Assembly: GCF_000236785.1 (NCBI RefSeq)
Contig: NZ_AGUF01000071.1
Location: 18,967-82,966 of the forward strand
DNA from: Achromobacter arsenitoxydans SY8
GTDB lineage: Bacteria; Pseudomonadota; Gammaproteobacteria; Burkholderiales; Burkholderiaceae_B
DNA length: 64,000 bases
Reading direction: 5' to 3'
The stretch's first letter is position 1. Each line of letters begins with the position of its first letter. Position numbers and translations under genes: made by a program. The notes beneath the pieces are model-generated. The model saw nothing but the letters and a program-made list of their open reading frames with translations, made no database searches and was not told where the DNA came from. Positions 62,640 to 64,000 of this stretch are shown here, one piece after another.

Positions 62640-64000
62640 CTAGGACGCCAGCTTCAGGCTGGCGATATAGCGGGGCGCGTCCGCGGCCAGCTTGGCCTGG
62701 ACATCGTCGCGCAACTGCCCGTAGAGGGCGGCGTTCAGGGTCAGCCGTTGCGCGCAGGCCCAGAAGTTCACCTGGCGGGAGCCCCACCGGGAAAACAGGA
62801 AGCGCTTTCGGCTGTCGAGGGCGCGGAAGTAATAGGCGCCCAGCGCCATCGTCAGGCCGCCGTTGCGTTCGCGCTGCACCGCGCCCAGCTGGAAATTGCC
62901 GCCCGCCTGGGACGAGGCATGGAAGTCGAAGAGCCGCACGGTGGCGTCGTCTTCCGCCAGCTTGCCCAGCGCGGCGACGGCCTGCTGCAGCACGGCGAGT
63001 TGGTCGCGCCGCGCCACCGCCAGCAGCAGGTCGACGGCGACCTCGTCCATGCGGAACTCGCTTTCGTCTTCGTCGTAATGCGTGAACGACATCTGGCTGC
63101 TGGTCCAGCCCAGGTTGTCCAGCACTTCCACGTATGTCTGATACCAGGACTGCGTATTCGTATAGCGGTCATGGGCGGCGCTGGCGGCGCGCTGCGCCAG
63201 TTGCAGGGAATAGAGGACATCCCCTCGTTCCGCTTCGTTCAACCCCGCCGCGAACGACATCAGGCTGCCGGCGTTGACGCTGGCCTGCGCCGCCGCGGCC
63301 TGCCGGCCGGCCTTGGCCGGCTTGCCCGCGCGCAGCACCGCGCCCGTGCCCTTGGCCGGCGCGCGGCGCCTGGCCACGGGCATGCCGGGCGGTTCCAGCG
63401 TCTGCACCGGCAGGTCGCCCAGATAGGCGTGGATACCGATAGCGTTGACGCCATGGTCCGGCATGGTGGACAGGGTCGCGGCGGCCTTGGCGGCTCGCTT
63501 TGCGGCCGGCCTGGGCGGCGGCGCCGGCGACAGCAGCGCGCCATCGTCGGAGAAGGTCGCGGCCAGGATGAAGTCCGCTTCCGCGGCCGAGTAGGCGGGG
63601 TCCCAGTGCGTGTTTTCCGGCACGTGGCAGTGGCCGAAGTGCCCGCTGTTCGCATCCCAGGTTGCGGCATCCCGGTTATGTCCCCCGGGATCCCTGCCGT
63701 TCTTTGCCGGCAAGGGACGGCCGGATGGCCATTTGCGCGGGATGTCGTGCTGCGCTTCGATCCACCGGCACAGCCGCGCCAGGTTCGTGAGCGCGCGGCT
63801 GTCCTTCGGCAGGTGCGCAAAGCCGACCAGCTCGATCTGCACCGCGGAGTCGCGGTTGGTCTGCGCGCCGCCGGGGTCGTTGCGCAGCGCACGCGCGCCC
63901 TCGGCAGTGTCTATGTGCTGGAAGATCGTGGTCGCGTCGACCGTGAAATGCGGGTCGGACCGGTTCCGGCGGAAAGCGTCCATCGCGCCCTGCGCGGTGC
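62640..64000 (-). CDS. PGRP/N-acetylmuramoyl-L-alanine-amidase-like protein (N-terminus outside window)
   Basis: The frame is open to the window end (at least 453 residues). Near the beginning, DPHFTVDATTIFQHID, SAVQIELVGFAH and GHFGHCHVPENTHWDP resemble the amidase_2/PGRP zinc amidase, whose first His would lie upstream of the window. A Lys/Ala/Pro-rich linker follows, then an unrecognised helical C-terminal half (ERGDVLYSLQLAQRAASAAH). It may act on peptidoglycan or bind muropeptides as the sensor of the operon. It is the first visible gene of the cluster. Confidence 0.7.
   Translation of the reverse strand, partial: TAQGAMDAFRRNRSDPHFTVDATTIFQHIDTAEGARALRNDPGGAQTNRDSAVQIELVGFAHLPKDSRALTNLARLCRWIEAQHDIPRKWPSGRPLPAKNGRDPGGHNRDAATWDANSGHFGHCHVPENTHWDPAYSAAEADFILAATFSDDGALLSPAPPPRPAAKRAAKAAATLSTMPDHGVNAIGIHAYLGDLPVQTLEPPGMPVARRRAPAKGTGAVLRAGKPAKAGRQAAAAQASVNAGSLMSFAAGLNEAERGDVLYSLQLAQRAASAAHDRYTNTQSWYQTYVEVLDNLGWTSSQMSFTHYDEDESEFRMDEVAVDLLLAVARRDQLAVLQQAVAALGKLAEDDATVRLFDFHASSQAGGNFQLGAVQRERNGGLTMALGAYYFRALDSRKRFLFSRWGSRQVNFWACAQRLTLNAALYGQLRDDVQAKLAADAPRYIASLKLAS

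Noticed and set aside
1-64000. CRISPR array, tRNA, rRNA or insertion sequence
   Set aside because: No regularly spaced long repeats, cloverleaf, rRNA-like sequence or transposase gene was recognised on either strand.

Overview
The window is GC-rich, densely coded bacterial chromosome. The gene set points to the Alcaligenaceae (Achromobacter/Bordetella group): several Bug-type receptors and TctA/TctB subunits of tripartite tricarboxylate transporters, an AtuA-like/DUF4387 pair, an NhaR-TerC-UspA block, a ugd/glycosyltransferase pair and FecI/FecR/TonB-receptor iron uptake. This is a family-level inference from gene content; no rRNA or tRNA gene was seen.

Layout. (1) 1-8.3 kb: envelope-sugar genes, namely the end of glmU, an MFS pump, ugd, a glycosyltransferase and glmS, interrupted by an AbiEii-like toxin pair and an Lrp-type regulator. 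(2) 8.4-12.6 kb: an iron-starvation cassette with a Fur-like box, ECF sigma factor, FecR and TonB receptor. (3) 12.7-13.4 kb: an orphan tyrosine recombinase. (4) 13.5-20.4 kb: tctB-tctA-orf-antiporter, divergent from a sigma-54-type two-component system. Six helically phased TGAAC half-sites lie between them. (5) 20.6-27.5 kb: assorted accessory genes, including a two-gene operon of unknown function, a MocR regulator with a repeated operator, a GNAT, an AraC regulator and a PAP2 phosphatase lipoprotein. (6) 27.6-37.5 kb: a co-directional accessory island with a WYL regulator, small proteins, three different dynamin-like GTPases and a NERD-helicase. This is the best candidate for an undescribed (possibly anti-phage) system. 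(7) 37.6-47.5 kb: a catabolic region with AtuA-like, DUF4387, two Bug receptors, a sigma-54 activator without a receiver domain, a GntR regulator, two enolase-superfamily enzymes, an FAH-family hydrolase and a D-2-hydroxyacid dehydrogenase. It has a canonical sigma-54 promoter, a duplicated upstream site and a perfect GntR-type palindrome. (8) 47.5-54.5 kb: ceramidase-like protein, two alpha/beta hydrolases, DUF2501, NhaR, TerC, a universal stress protein and a spermidine-synthase-like protein. (9) 54.5-64 kb: a tight minus-strand operon with a PGRP/amidase-like protein (cut by the window end), a papain-lipase fusion, a PAS/GAF pseudo-histidine-kinase, a CHAT protease and an unknown protein. 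This is a second candidate for a novel signalling or effector system.

How the genes work together. The catabolic block reads as uptake by Bug-type receptors followed by dehydration by enolase-superfamily enzymes, then dehydrogenase and FAH steps. It appears to be under two controls, sigma-54 activation and GntR repression. The Tct block appears to be controlled by its own sigma-54-type two-component pair. The GTPase island combines membrane-acting GTPases with a nuclease/helicase and a WYL regulator. The 3' operon combines a sensor-like scaffold with two proteases, a lipase-type fold and a cell-wall amidase fold. All functional statements rest on motif recognition by eye; no database search was run.
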